A DNA stretch of 64,000 nt from Antitrichia curtipendula. Lineage: Eukaryota; Streptophyta; Bryopsida; Hypnales; Leucodontaceae. This document shows positions 1 through 10,257 of the stretch, piece by piece. The stretch covers positions 7,706,696 through 7,770,695 of the forward strand of contig OX579638.1 in the NCBI GenBank assembly GCA_951230915.1, read 5' to 3'. Every line of letters starts with the position of its first letter. Position 1 is the first letter of the stretch. Below the pieces are notes generated by a model, which was given only the letters and a program-made list of their open reading frames with translations, had not been told where the DNA came from and did no database searches. The position numbers were made by a program, and so were the translations under genes.

Positions 1-1612
1 GCTAGCAATCAGCATATTGGTGGCTCAAGATTCTATATACGCACAACAGTCTAGAGATCCAAAAGATGGTATTTTGTTCACAGACAAAATATGTTATAGT
101 TGGATGCAACAATTTATGGATGCTCACAACATTGTTCTATTATCTCAACGAGGTAGATTGACATGTACTGCAGAAAAAGAGCGTTTCATTGAAATGCAAA
201 CAGCATACCATTTGGGTGTACTGCAGAGGGAATTTCAGTCTGGCTTGTTAGATGAGAATCTCATGAAAAACATTGATGAGACTCATTTTGTTTTCAACAT
301 TGACAACGGTCTTACTTTAGGATTTCGAGGAGACACTTTTGTCAAATCTGCTGAAGTAGTTTCAGGTGGAGATTCCATGACTATGATTGTCAGGATCTCT
401 GGAGGACGTCGGGCCATGATAGAAGCTCCTATGTTCATATTTACTAATGCAAATAGTAATTACCCCATTAGAGGCCTTAATGATGACATTCCAGGAGTGA
501 CTTATAGAACTGGACCAAAAGGTTGGATGGATCAAACACTTTTCCCTCGGTACTTTGAAGAACCTCGGGCTTTCCAAGCTGATGTGCAACAACGAACTAA
601 AATGGTGTGGGTTGATAATTGTACAAGTCACAACATCACTGCAAGATTGGGGACCGTTTTGGCTGAAAAGCAAACAGTTTTGAGGTTATTGCCACCTTGC
701 TCAACGCATCTTTGTCAACCTGCGGATACATTTATCATTTCAAAGATAAAAGATGCTTGGACTAAACGTTGGGAAGCAAAAAAGACATAATTAATTGGAG
801 CCAATGCTTGGCAGAATACTGCTCGTGGAGATGGTCAATGGTCTGGTAAGCTTACCAACCCTGGTAAGAGATTTTTTCTTCAATTGGTTGTTGATAGTGT
901 TGAAGATGTCAATAAACAAGTAGATTGCAACAATATGTCTTATGCTAGAAAAGCCATGATCCGTTGTGGCATGGCATTAGGTGTTGATGGCTCTTGGAGT
1001 TTGGGTCAATTGTTTCCTCATCTTCAAGAAATAGTTGCAAAACATCGTCCGTACTTTGATGGGCAAAATGTTACTCTATAGACTAGGCCAATTCTGATAT
1101 TGGTTTTGTTATTTTTGCATTCTTTATAAATATTAAGCTTTGTATGTTTTCTCTTCAATTAGAAGTTCTTGTAATACATTTTGTAATTCAAATTGTGTGT
1201 TTTGCATATTTGATATTGTCAATGACTATTTTCTTAAGAATTATTTGTATACTTAATCTATTTCTAATTTTATTTCTCATTCTTATCATGTGAAGTGAAC
1301 TCCTTTTCAAGAGGTTTTTGCTTATATTTTGAAAATAGAGAATGATACTTTACAAAGGTTACAAATTCTTTTATTTTATAGAGTATGCATTTGAATAAGC
1401 ATTTGTGTAGTGTATTTAGATTTATAATTTTTTTAATTTCAATTTAATTAAATAATACGTAACACTAAATATAAACTTGTAAAAACTTTGTATTTAATAA
1501 TTGATAAATAGTGTTATGTTTACCAATAGTGTTGGTAACACTAACGTGATTGTTGACATTTAGTGTTATGCTTCGTAATTAGTGTTGCCAACACTATTTA
1601 CCATCGTTAAAG
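1..1612 (+). mobile_element. Tc1/mariner-pogo-like transposon, right part, ending in TA target site
   Basis: The transposase frame is followed by about 420 bp of AT-rich sequence and then a right end rich in AGTGTTG/CAACACT subterminal motifs (1500-1600). The last bases, CCATCGTTAAAG at 1601-1612, are followed by TA at 1613-1614. The reverse complement of 1515-1612 aligns over roughly 85 bp with the left end of the small element at 54470-54789, which is itself flanked by TA. That correspondence is what fixes the boundary. The sequence beyond 1614 resumes a different repeat family (see 1615-2053), so this transposon inserted into an older one. The left end is outside the window. Confidence 0.75.
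2..1081 (+). pseudogene. Pogo/Tc1-mariner-like DDE_1 transposase, 5'-truncated by window edge, one in-frame stop
   Basis: Cut-and-paste transposase of the DDE_1 (pogo/Fot1/Tigger-like) type. The frame is open from the window's first bases, so the N-terminal DNA-binding part lies outside. Counting from the Met codon at 17, the catalytic acids fit D87 in NIDETHF, D200 in VWVDNCTSHN and D237 in LPPCSTHLCQPAD, followed by the basic helix KIKDAWTKRW, as in the family. A TAA at 788-790 interrupts the frame, but the same frame then continues as a plausible C-terminal region (LIGANAWQNTARGDGQWSGK, then on to NVTL) to the TAG at 1079-1081. Seen: one stop and no frameshift, with the catalytic core intact upstream of it. 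Inferred: a recently inactivated or nearly intact copy; a spliced or read-through product cannot be excluded. It sits inside the transposon whose right end is at 1612. Confidence 0.85.
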
Positions 1613-1614
1613 TA

Positions 1615-2053
1615 GTGAGGTTTTCCTAGAAAGCAAACTAAACCATGCGGAATTTATTTATTTATTTTTAAATTGTAAAAATTGCATTCAAAAATGAATC
1701 GTAAAAGTTATTTTTTTAAAAGATGCTCTAATTGCCTGAAAAACAAGATTATCCATAACTTTATTATAACAAATACAAATGGGATGATTCAAAGCTATTC
1801 ATGTAAACAAAAATTTAATCTATAAGAAAAAAATTCAAAAAATTCAAAATTATTATTATTATTTTCTGACTGCCCCCTCTCCCATATTTGGAGCTTATTT
1901 GGGCATAACTTTTGTTTTGGGGGCACCAATTGAAAAAACATATTATATTCCCATGAAGCTAATAAGTTTTAATATCTTCAAAAATAGTTTTCAAAAATCA
2001 TGACAAAATTTCAGCATGTAGGTACCCCAAAAGGGACAATGGTCCTTTAGGGG
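1615..2053 (-). mobile_element. TTAA-flanked element, right half, interrupted by the pogo-like transposon
   Basis: Member of a dispersed family whose ends read CCCCTAAAGGACC next to TTAA. Here the end is seen in reverse: GGTCCTTTAGGGG then TTAA at 2054-2057. The body matches, inverted, the copy at 19216-19861: for example the stretch near 1625-1650 matches that copy's 'catggtttagtttgcttgct' block. Homology begins just right of the transposon boundary at 1614, so its other half should lie left of the window. No coding capacity. Confidence 0.6.
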
Positions 2054-2437
2054 TTAATATCTCTAAGATGGAATTAAAATGCACTAATCCCAAGTTATTT
2101 TTCCAAAAAGATGCTTAAATTGCCCCAAACAAGATTGTCCTTAACTTTCACATTAATTATCCAAATGAAATGAATCAAATATTTTCATTGAGATAAAAAT
2201 ATAATCTATGTGAAAAAAGTTAATTTCTAATTTTTGTTTGCTAACCAATTTATCTTGTTTTGAGCTTATCTAGGCATAACTTTTATTCCCAGACACCAAT
2301 TGAAAGAATAATAATATTTCCATTAAGATAATCAATTTTTATAAAATTCAAAAAATAATGACAAAAATTGAGACCACAGATATCTACCCAGCATTCAATT
2401 TGTCCCCCAAAGGGACAATGATCATTTAGAAGTTTAA
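2054..2437 (-). mobile_element. Second TTAA-family copy abutting the first at an internal TTAA
   Basis: Right of the TTAA at 2054-2057 the sequence matches the inside of the same family (ctctaagatggaattaaaat at 2061-2080, compare the reverse complement near 19445-19470). It runs to a degraded end, GATCATTTAGAAG followed by TTAA at 2434-2437, preceded by the usual GTCCCCCAAAGGGACAATG stretch. The simplest reading is that the copy at 1615-2053 inserted into an internal TTAA of this one. Non-coding. Confidence 0.55.
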
Positions 2438-2639
2438 AAACCGATAGTTTATAAATATGTAATGTGAATATTTTTAAATTTAAAAGCTTTTAATTTTAAT
2501 TTTCATAAAGTTTTAAAACTTCTACATCAACAACTTATTATACATGATGCACCTATTAAAAAGCAATCCATGATTAGTGCAAAAGTATCAATCTAGAAGA
2601 GTCTTGAGTTAAATTTGTTAGCCCTATTGGGTTAGTTTA

Positions 2640-2850
2640 AAATGTTCTTCTTCTTCAATCTTCAAATGTTGCAGTCTTTCAATCTATGCAATCAAAGTTT
2701 TTGAAAATTTTCCACTTATTTTCATATTAATCTACTACAAGTTTGTATGATTGATTTAAAAATAAATAAAAATTTTGAATCTTTCTTGCTACACTAAAAA
2801 GTGTCAATTTTTGAATGTCAAAAATGTGCCTTGGTCCCTTTTGGGATTAA
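2640..2850 (+). mobile_element. TTAA-family right-end fragment
   Basis: Forward-orientation right end: GTGCCTTGGTCCCTTTTGGG followed by ATTAA (TTAA at 2847-2850), preceded by the family's 'aatctatgcaatcaaagttt' and 'ctacactaaaaagtg' blocks. The same arrangement recurs at 4370-4573. I see no matching left end, so it is a fragment or a short divergent subfamily. The 81-270 bp reading frames here are chance. Confidence 0.45.
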
Positions 2851-3227
2851 TAGAGGTAGGGCCATTTTAATCTTGGCAATAGTGCGGACAATACTCTTGC
2901 AACTTCATCGTGCCTCCAAAATTTGTGCAACAACTTGCATGGGCAATTTGCCAATGGAACAAAATTATTTGCCATTCTTTGGATCCTACGGTACCTTAGA
3001 TCTTATTGAAATAATCCTAGGTGTACCAACACATCCCTTGCTAGTGTTTCATGGCACTTTTTTATCTTGAATAGCCCTTAACAAAGGGAATCTATAACCA
3101 TCTAGTCAAACTTCAATATTTTTATATGATCCATTTTTGCTACAAACTACTTGAATGATTTTTTTTTAATTTTAGATTTTTCTCAAATGAGCTCACAAGT
3201 CTTCTGCAAGTCAGAAAGACTTCCAAA

Positions 3228-3345
3228 TTTATTGAAGATTTTTATTTTTTATTTTTTATTTTAATCAAATGAAACGAAATTTCATTGCAAAGAAGAATAT
3301 AAAAACCCAGCCACAAGTGGCCTGGGGGACAAACCGCAAGACCAA
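3228..3345 (-). repeat. Possible retroposon 3' end (poly-A-like tract on minus strand)
   Basis: A T/A tract at 3239-3262 is followed by tgaaacgaaatttcattgca and a conserved block around ccacaagtggcctggggg. A related block (aagctaaattttattacaag, then ccacttgtggc) occurs at 52310-52410, also just after a T-rich stretch. In the minus orientation this is a shared unique block ending in an A-rich tail, as expected of a non-LTR retroposon or SINE 3' end. No reverse transcriptase is visible. The assignment is tentative. Confidence 0.35.
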
Positions 3346-4320
3346 TTTGTTGAAGATTTGAAATTAAAATGAGTTTCTGGAAAAAAGAAGTGAAAAAACT
3401 CACATTAAATACAAAACATGCTCAATTTTAAAAAATTCTCTGTTTACATGTATATCAAATTGTAGAAATGTCAACATTAACAGAATTTTCTTGTCAATCT
3501 ATGTTTAAAAATATGACTGCATTCAGGAAGTTTAATTTAGGAAAGTTTAGGAAATTTAATTTTTTTAGGTTCCTTGAGGAGAAATTAAAAAAACAGTCAT
3601 TTCAAATGTCAAAATCAAGACCTATAAAAACACTGCACAAATGATTTGTTACTTGAAAATCATATTTCATATTTAATTAAAAAATTAATAACACAACCTA
3701 AACCAAATTCAATGATATGGTCTATCTTAACCCCCAAAAGACAATTGTCTGTTGTACAAATAGGTGTAAATCCGGGTAAGTTCCTATAAAAAGGCCACAA
3801 TTGTTATATTGAGATTTTTTGCAACGGATTTTGATATAGATGTCAATTATTGGAAAATTCATTTAAAAAAATTGTAACTGAAATAAAAAATTAATAATGC
3901 TAAAATAGTGATTCTATAATAAAATTCTAAAAGTTGGTGTCGTTACCTATTTATAAAAAAAATACTAGTAAAGAGACAAAGCAATTTATCCTCGAGTCAA
4001 GGATAAAAATGAGACTGCGAAAAGTCTCAATATCATGAATATGACCTTAAAAGTCAATTTTGGTCGACATACATGAAATTTAAATACACAAGGTGTGATC
4101 ATGTATCCCCTTGGTGGAATTTTATTTTTACAATCAGGTGCCTAGATCAAAAGTTATGTTATTCTAAACTTTTCGGACAGCTCGAGCAACTTGGGGTAGC
4201 TTTTGCAAAACTCCTCTTTTATTTCTAAAATTTGGAAGGTATGTAACTTATATGATATAAGATGCAAATGTCAAAAAATAACCAGGTCTAGTATAAAAAT
4301 CTCACTATAGGAGGAGTTAA
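3346..4320. other. AT-rich intergenic DNA, no gene
   Basis: No reading frame of coding character, no RNA gene and no clear terminal inverted repeats. Repeat-like phrases such as 'cccccaaaagacaattgtct' near 3730 hint at degraded TTAA-family sequence, but boundaries cannot be drawn. Confidence 0.5.
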
Positions 4321-4339
4321 AGGCTGCTAGCCCTGTCAA

Positions 4340-4573
4340 GCAAGGTCCAAAATGAATTTTTTTTGTAAACTTCAAACATTATAATCTTTCAGTCTGTGCT
4401 ATCAAAGTTTTTAAATTTTTTTTCATATATTTTCATAGTAGTCTAGTACAAATTTTTAGGGTTGAATTTTGAAAAGAACTTTTTTTTTCATTTTTTCTCA
4501 CTATCCTAAAAAGTGGCATTTTTTCACAATTTTTGTTCCAAATTCTTTTATGCCTTGGTCCTCTAGAGATTAA
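4340..4573 (+). mobile_element. TTAA-family right-end fragment
   Basis: Contains the family order seen at 2640-2850: 'tcaagcaaggtcc', 'aatctttcagtctgtgctat', 'agtctagtacaa', 'ctatcctaaaaagtgg', then ATGCCTTGGTCCTCTAGAG and TTAA at 4570-4573. The left end is not recognised. Non-coding. Confidence 0.45.
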
Positions 4574-5289
4574 CTCTAGAATGTCATAGTGGTCATTGTG
4601 GAAATCATCATTTTTGGTACTATTTGAATCATTTACTTAAAAAAAGAATCAAGAACACTCATTTGGGGCCAAACTATTGTACAAGACTAGTCCTCCTCGT
4701 TTCACACAAAATTCTAAGGGTGAACATTCGCACTTCTATCATACATAGAAAGATTCTCTGCCATCCATTAGACACATAGGGTGGGCTTACATTGTGAAGC
4801 CTAGTGGACATAAAAGTACTAAAAGACAAGAACAATTCCACTGATCATTGCTAAGCATGGAAGAAGTAGGAGAATAAATTCCACCGATATCAGTGCATTC
4901 CTCACTATAAAAAGTGTTTTCTATATTCCGGTATCGATCAATGCACCCATTGATACATGTAATAAGGAGGCCCCTAATGTCCGTAACAAAGTTATAGGGT
5001 TACACACACCAACTGGATGAAAATAATCCATTTCCCTCAGCATCATGTAAAGCATTTGATTGACAGGACCACTACTGTCGTACGGTACTAGTCATGCCAC
5101 CAAGTATGCCAATGTCAATAAAAATTAAAGGCGAAGCATACTTTCACGTGAAGACCAAGGACTGATTGGCTTGCGGCGTAGCGGTTATGGAAGTTGCAGT
5201 CCAGGTGAACCAATTGACTTTGACAAAATCATGTTTTTTTGTTTTTTTGTTTGACATCAAAATCATGTTTTTGACTGCAAAGCTTTCTA
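4574..5289. other. Intergenic DNA, no gene recognised
   Basis: Mixed-composition sequence with only short frames. It lacks conserved protein similarity that I can recognise, as well as clear repeats. It may contain old transposon remains around 4670-5130. Confidence 0.4.
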
Positions 5290-6110
5290 ATCTGCAATTT
5301 CATTCTAGATGCAATTGAGCAACCCTGATCGATCACCCCGCACCCGATCGAGCACCCGAGCACCCGGTCAGTCAGTCCCCGGGAAAAGGAAGCAGGCGGA
5401 CGTGACATCTGTTGTGCATCATGGTTTGACAGAGTCAGTGAGTCAGTCCCCCGGAAGGCATCAATTTTCCCTGCAACAGTGTCATTACGACAAAAGGCAA
5501 ACGCAAGGACAAAGACTGAATGGGAAAGTTTGTCAGTAAGTACCTTACTGGAGGGAGTTTCGCACACTGCCTGCAAGCAAGGCTGCACTGCAGGCGACGG
5601 AGTCCCTGGTATTTGCAGTTCAGTTCAGTTGGTCTGCACTCTGCAACGGAGCTTAACATACTGCTCTTCAGTCAAGACGACGGACCGACGCCAAGACCTC
5701 CGGGCTTCAGTCAAAACTCTCGCAACCTGAGCAACGAATAAGTTATGCATGAGTTTTTTTATATTAAAATTTAAATAGCTTGAAGTTACTGTGCGTGCAT
5801 TGGGGGATGCTCCGTCGCTCTCATGATCAAGCCATCAGTGAGCACTGTGCAGCAGAGTACACATTACGGTCTCCAATGACCTTGAAGATAAGAACAACTG
5901 TTGGGGTGTCGATCCTGCTACAGTGCGGAGTATTAAAATGGCAAGTGGGACTTCCACGGGAACATCGGACTGACTGTGGGCTCGGGCTCCCAAGTGGCAG
6001 GTGGTGCGGTTCTTGTCTGCATCGCAGTTCTTGGATCCATCACTTTGAAAGTGAGTGCTCAAGTCCCTGAACATGTTTCCATGTTTTTGGGTCTCAGTGC
6101 AAGATTCAGC
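5290..6110. other. GC-richer island without a recognisable gene
   Basis: Composition rises sharply over the AT-rich surroundings, with CpG-containing stretches (cgatcaccccgcacccgatc near 5329) and a loose internal duplication (gtcagtcagtccccgggaaa, then gagtcagtcccccggaag). Overlapping frames of 60-119 codons exist on both strands, none with a recognisable domain, so I do not call a gene. It could be a gene relic, a promoter/leader or a non-coding transcript. Confidence 0.35.
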
Positions 6111-6242
6111 TCATCTGCACAAAAGTGAAACAAAAAAGTAAAAACGTTTGGATTATTTTGTGTCATACACATGATTTCCTGTAACTGAGACACTGTCTGC
6201 AGAAACTGAGTAAAATTTGGTACTGGTAGCAATACCAGGTTA

Positions 6243-7501
6243 GGGCATCCCCACTCCAGCTCAACATGTGACTCAAACTAGGCACATGGCCGTGCCCAGC
6301 CAAAATGGATGCTCCACGGCAGACACGGCAAGTCCCAGAGAGTGGCCGGGCGCGGCAAAATCTGGAGAGCGGACGGGGAAATACTGTTCGTTTCCCGTGG
6401 CTGGGTATGTCAGAGGACACAGGAATTGAGGTACGGAGCGCAAGTTTTCAGGCAGGTTTCCCCATGAACAAGCTCCAAGCTACACATGACAACCTACTGT
6501 ACTAGGCACACCAGGCTACCACCATACTCCTAATAACCAAGAAATAAATCAACTTAAATGATTTATATACCAATGCCACTATTCCTATTACAATCAATTA
6601 CCATCAATTTAAATTGGGTGTTAAAACAAATGAATAGTTTCATAGGTAGATGGTGAGAAGTAAGGTTGGAGAGGTAGGTTTTATAGAGAAAACCATTGTC
6701 CATCGTGAGCCTTCAAAAAGTATGGGATAATTAGAATAAAAGAGCTTGACTCCTCATTGTAAAAAGTTAGAATTGTGTTGAAAGTAGAATTTTAGACCTA
6801 ATTTAGTCACAATAGAATAACTTTTTCTAAAAAACTTTGAACTAAGAAAAGTTGTTAAATAAATATAAATTTCACCTCCAAAAATGTGTTTGAGATTTGG
6901 ATTTTCTAATCAAAATTTATGGACAAAATTCACAAAGGGGTTGGAAGGGAATTTTTTTTTTACATTTTCAAACATCCGCTCTGAAATTTGTTTATAACTT
7001 TTTATTGGAAGATTCAAATCTCAATCGGATTGTTTGAGGTGAAATTTATATTAATTTAACAACTTTTTTTAGTTCAAAGTTTTTGAGAAAAAGTTATTCT
7101 ACTATGCCTAAATTAGATCTAAAATTATATTTTTAACACAATTCCTATTTTTGACTTAACTATGAGTGGTTGAGCTTACCAATTCTAATATTATTTATCC
7201 CACATGGGTTGTTCTACCTCCTACCACCCCATGTGTATATAAATAGATTCTCTCCTCCTTCTCCATCAGTATTTCGAATTGGAAGTGACTTCGGAAGCAA
7301 GCAAAGTTAGTCACCAAATTCATTTCTCTCAATGAATTAAAATTTTAATAGTTAGCCTTTTAAATCCTGAAACAATGTTGCAGTGTGGGGTTCACCGTGT
7401 TCCTGTGGACCACACTCCCTTCCCAGGAGCCGGACGCATTTCTCCAACACTCCAAAGAGCCACTTGGAGTGTCCTTTTGCCAAGTTGGAGTGGGGATGCT
7501 C
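6243..7501. mobile_element. PIF/Harbinger-like element with TTA flanks, carrying a fold-back insertion
   Basis: Left end GGGCATCCCCACTCCAGCT at 6243 is preceded by TTA (6240-6242). The right end is the inverse of GAGCATCCCCACTCCAACTT, ending at 7501 and followed by TTA (7502-7504). Three-base TTA/TAA target duplications with G-rich starts are typical of PIF/Harbinger elements. A separate 619-bp fold-back element (6649-7267) lies inside. The outer parts are GC-richer than their surroundings. No transposase is present, so the copy is non-autonomous. Confidence 0.65.
6649..7267. mobile_element. Fold-back MITE (about 600 bp), nested
   Basis: Two arms of about 280 bp are inverted copies of each other: the left arm's 'taacttttt...aaaactttgaact...aacaactttt' order returns inverted in the right arm, around a centre near 6950. 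The outer ends read GATGGTGAGAAG (6649) and the inverse of GATGGAGAAGGAGGAGAG (ending 7267). Related, variably deleted copies occur at 11105-11290, 44573-45155, 46427-46830, 59585-60170 and 62600-63200. Non-coding; a transcript would form a long hairpin. Confidence 0.65.
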
Positions 7502-7504
7502 TTA

Positions 7505-7623
7505 GAGCAGCCCCACAGGTACATGGGGAAGTAACACTGCAAAGGTTTTGCATCATTGATCTTCTAAGATCAATGGTGCAAAACCTTTACAGTATTGCTT
7601 CCCCGTGCACTTGTGGGGTGCTC
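7505..7623. mobile_element. Miniature near-perfect fold-back, Harbinger-like
   Basis: A 119-bp near-palindrome starting GAGCAGCCCCACAGGTACAT and ending in the inverse of GAGCACCCCACAAGTGCACG. The loop is at about 7562-7566, where TTGATCTT meets AAGATCAA. Flanks are TTA (7502-7504) on the left and TAA (7624-7626) on the right. It touches the right end of the 6243-7501 element, sharing its TTA. The sequence would fold into one long hairpin with few mismatches. Confidence 0.7.
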
Positions 7624-7626
7624 TAA

Positions 7627-10257
7627 CTTGGTATTAACCCCTAAAGGTACATGGTGTTCTTTTGAATTGACGATTTGAGAAAAATCATCGTAAAGTACTA
7701 TTTGGAAGAATATTTTGGAAGTGATACACAAATGAATGTTGAAGATTTTGAGTTTAGATTTCATCCATATGGTTACTTAGATTCGTGAACCAATGCTATC
7801 ACCAATATTTTTTTTTATAAATTTTGGAAAGGAAATTTCAAGATTCAATTAGATACAAAATATTATCATTTTTGAGTAAAATTTGCTAGAATAGATTTGA
7901 AACGAGGATTTCTTGACATGGTGTTTTAAAAAAAATTGTATTCTTCAAAAATATGACCTCATTTTCGCAAATCCAATTTTAAAATAGTGTCAATGCAATT
8001 CTGGTTTAATCAGCCTCCTGACAGACTTCCACATTTGTAATTTTAGAAAAATAATGTACACTACTAATGTCAAATCCAACCATTAGATAGGACAACAACT
8101 TGATAAAGTTATATTTCCACAAATTAGGATGATTTCATCCAAACAACAATGAGAAAGAAACATGAATTCTAATCTATTCATTGTCCCAAAATTAAACGTT
8201 GGAGCATTAAACGGTTACCTCCAAAATGTCCAAGGTCTTTCTTGAGCTTTATGAAGTTTGTTCAAAATTAAATAAAAAGCCTAAGTTCTAATAAGTTTTA
8301 ACAATTAAAAAAAAATTGTAAACATACAAATTCAAACTAAGCATGTGATAGATTATATAGGAAAAGAAAACACAACAATATCAATGATGGATTGAAAAAA
8401 TATAATGTTTGATCAAGAGGTGCCAAAGGTGCTGTGAGAGTGATTTGAAGTCCTTTGGTCCTTTTCTTTATATGCCAAATCTACATTTGATGTCATAAAA
8501 AAAAAATGCTAAAGGACATAATATAACTAGGATGTTCGGGGTCTTTCAAAATCTATTAGAGATCTACAATTTTCAAAAATGAATTTTCATTGTGATTTTT
8601 TCATCAAGATTTGACCTGCGGAGTATTTCACTTTCAACTCTAAGAGCCTCAAACACAAAAAAAATCAAGATTTGCAATAGATCCCTTTAGTTTGCAGAAA
8701 ATCTTCAATAGAAAAATCATAAACATTTTTTTTGAAATCAGATTTTTAAGGTTTAAAATAAAATTTAAAGGATATTTAAATAGTAATTTTAAAATAAAGT
8801 ACCAAAAGTAGTAATTTGGCAAAAATTTATTTAACTTCAAAGTTTAATCGACACCAAAATATTTCACCTTAGGCATTTAGAAGTTAAATTTTTTATAAAA
8901 AAAAACCCTGTACTTTTTAGAACTCATAGGTGTAAAATACCAAGAAATGAGATATATTTTAAATATTTTAAAAACCACATTCGATTTGTTTAAAAATAAG
9001 AATACTTCATCACTTTAATTTGAGGTTGTAAGATTTTAACTCATCATCTTCAAATCCACAACCTTTACCTTCATTTGGTTTCTAAGGTCAAGAAGCCAAA
9101 TTATCCCTAGTTTAATAGAAAAAAATGATACACATGTATGGAGTATTGAAGAACAAGTAAAGCCCACCCAAAATGTGGAGAAGCCCAAAGGTGTGCTCAA
9201 TGTATTGGAAGATTATTAATAGAAGTAAAATATGGGATTTCTAATCATCAAGCTGTATATATAAATATTTGTTTCATGTTATCTTAATAAGCGTTGCAAA
9301 GATATAAGTGTTTACGTATTTTTATCTCAAAGAAACAAGATCACTAGATTTTTTTAAATTATGCATTAAATTGATTGGATAAATTCATACCCAGTGACAA
9401 TGGCTTTCATAAGTTTTTCTATACTTCAATAATTGTTGTAACTAACTCTGAAATTAGATTTTTCTTTAGCAAAGTTTGGACAAATTAAGGTACAATTAAC
9501 ACAATTTCTTAAAAATATAAAATATTTTTCAAATAATTTAAAATCCATTTGATTTAAAAAATTTAATCAAATTTAATTGTAAAAAAACCCTTTTATTGCA
9601 ATACAATTTTATTTTTTTTAAAGATTCTTTAGTAAGTGTAATGAGAATTCTTTTTGGAAGTTTGTTGTAAGAATTTTAGGAATCTTAAAATTTTAATGAG
9701 TGAAATATTATTGATTGAAATATGACCCTAAATATATATTTTTAATAATTCACTCCAAAAATCTCTAAGAATTCTTGAAATTAATTCTTAAGTATTTAAT
9801 ATTTTTTCAAAAATTTCAAATTTTTTTGGATATTTTTGGAATAAATTATTAGATAAATAAATATTTGGAATCATATTTCACTCCAAATAGAATCTTAAAA
9901 TTTGTGAAATTCCTACCACAAAATTTCAAAAAAAATTCTCATTCCACTAATTCAAGAGTCTTAAATTTTTTTAATTTGTATAAAAAACATTTCACTAATA
10001 AAATTGGTTATTTTTCAAAAATAATTTTTAAAACTGACAATTTACTTTATGCAAGTTTGTTACTTGTACCACAACATGTCCAAATTTTGTTGGAAATCTC
10101 TAATTCCTCAATTAGCTATGAGTATTTTTGTAAATGTACAAAACATTTTAAAATCCATCGTACACAAAAAACTTTGAATCTTTTTATCATATCCGATGAG
10201 ATGGAAGTTATAAGGAGTTATGATTTTGGGGGGCAATGAGGGCAAAAATAACATATA
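7627..10257. other. AT-rich intergenic DNA, no gene
   Basis: Very AT-rich (long A/T runs, many ATTTTAAA-type words). The longest frame (9865-10239, 124 codons) is Phe/Asn/Lys-rich low-complexity translation without a domain and is not called. No complete element could be delimited. Confidence 0.5.

Noticed and set aside
362..673. 103-codon minus-strand frame
   Set aside because: Antisense shadow of the transposase.
2801..3070. 89-codon frame overlapping a TTAA-family end
   Set aside because: Starts inside a repeat and has no similarity I recognise.
9865..10239. 124-codon frame
   Set aside because: Phe/Asn/Lys/Ser-rich translation of AT-rich DNA, no domain, no coding bias.
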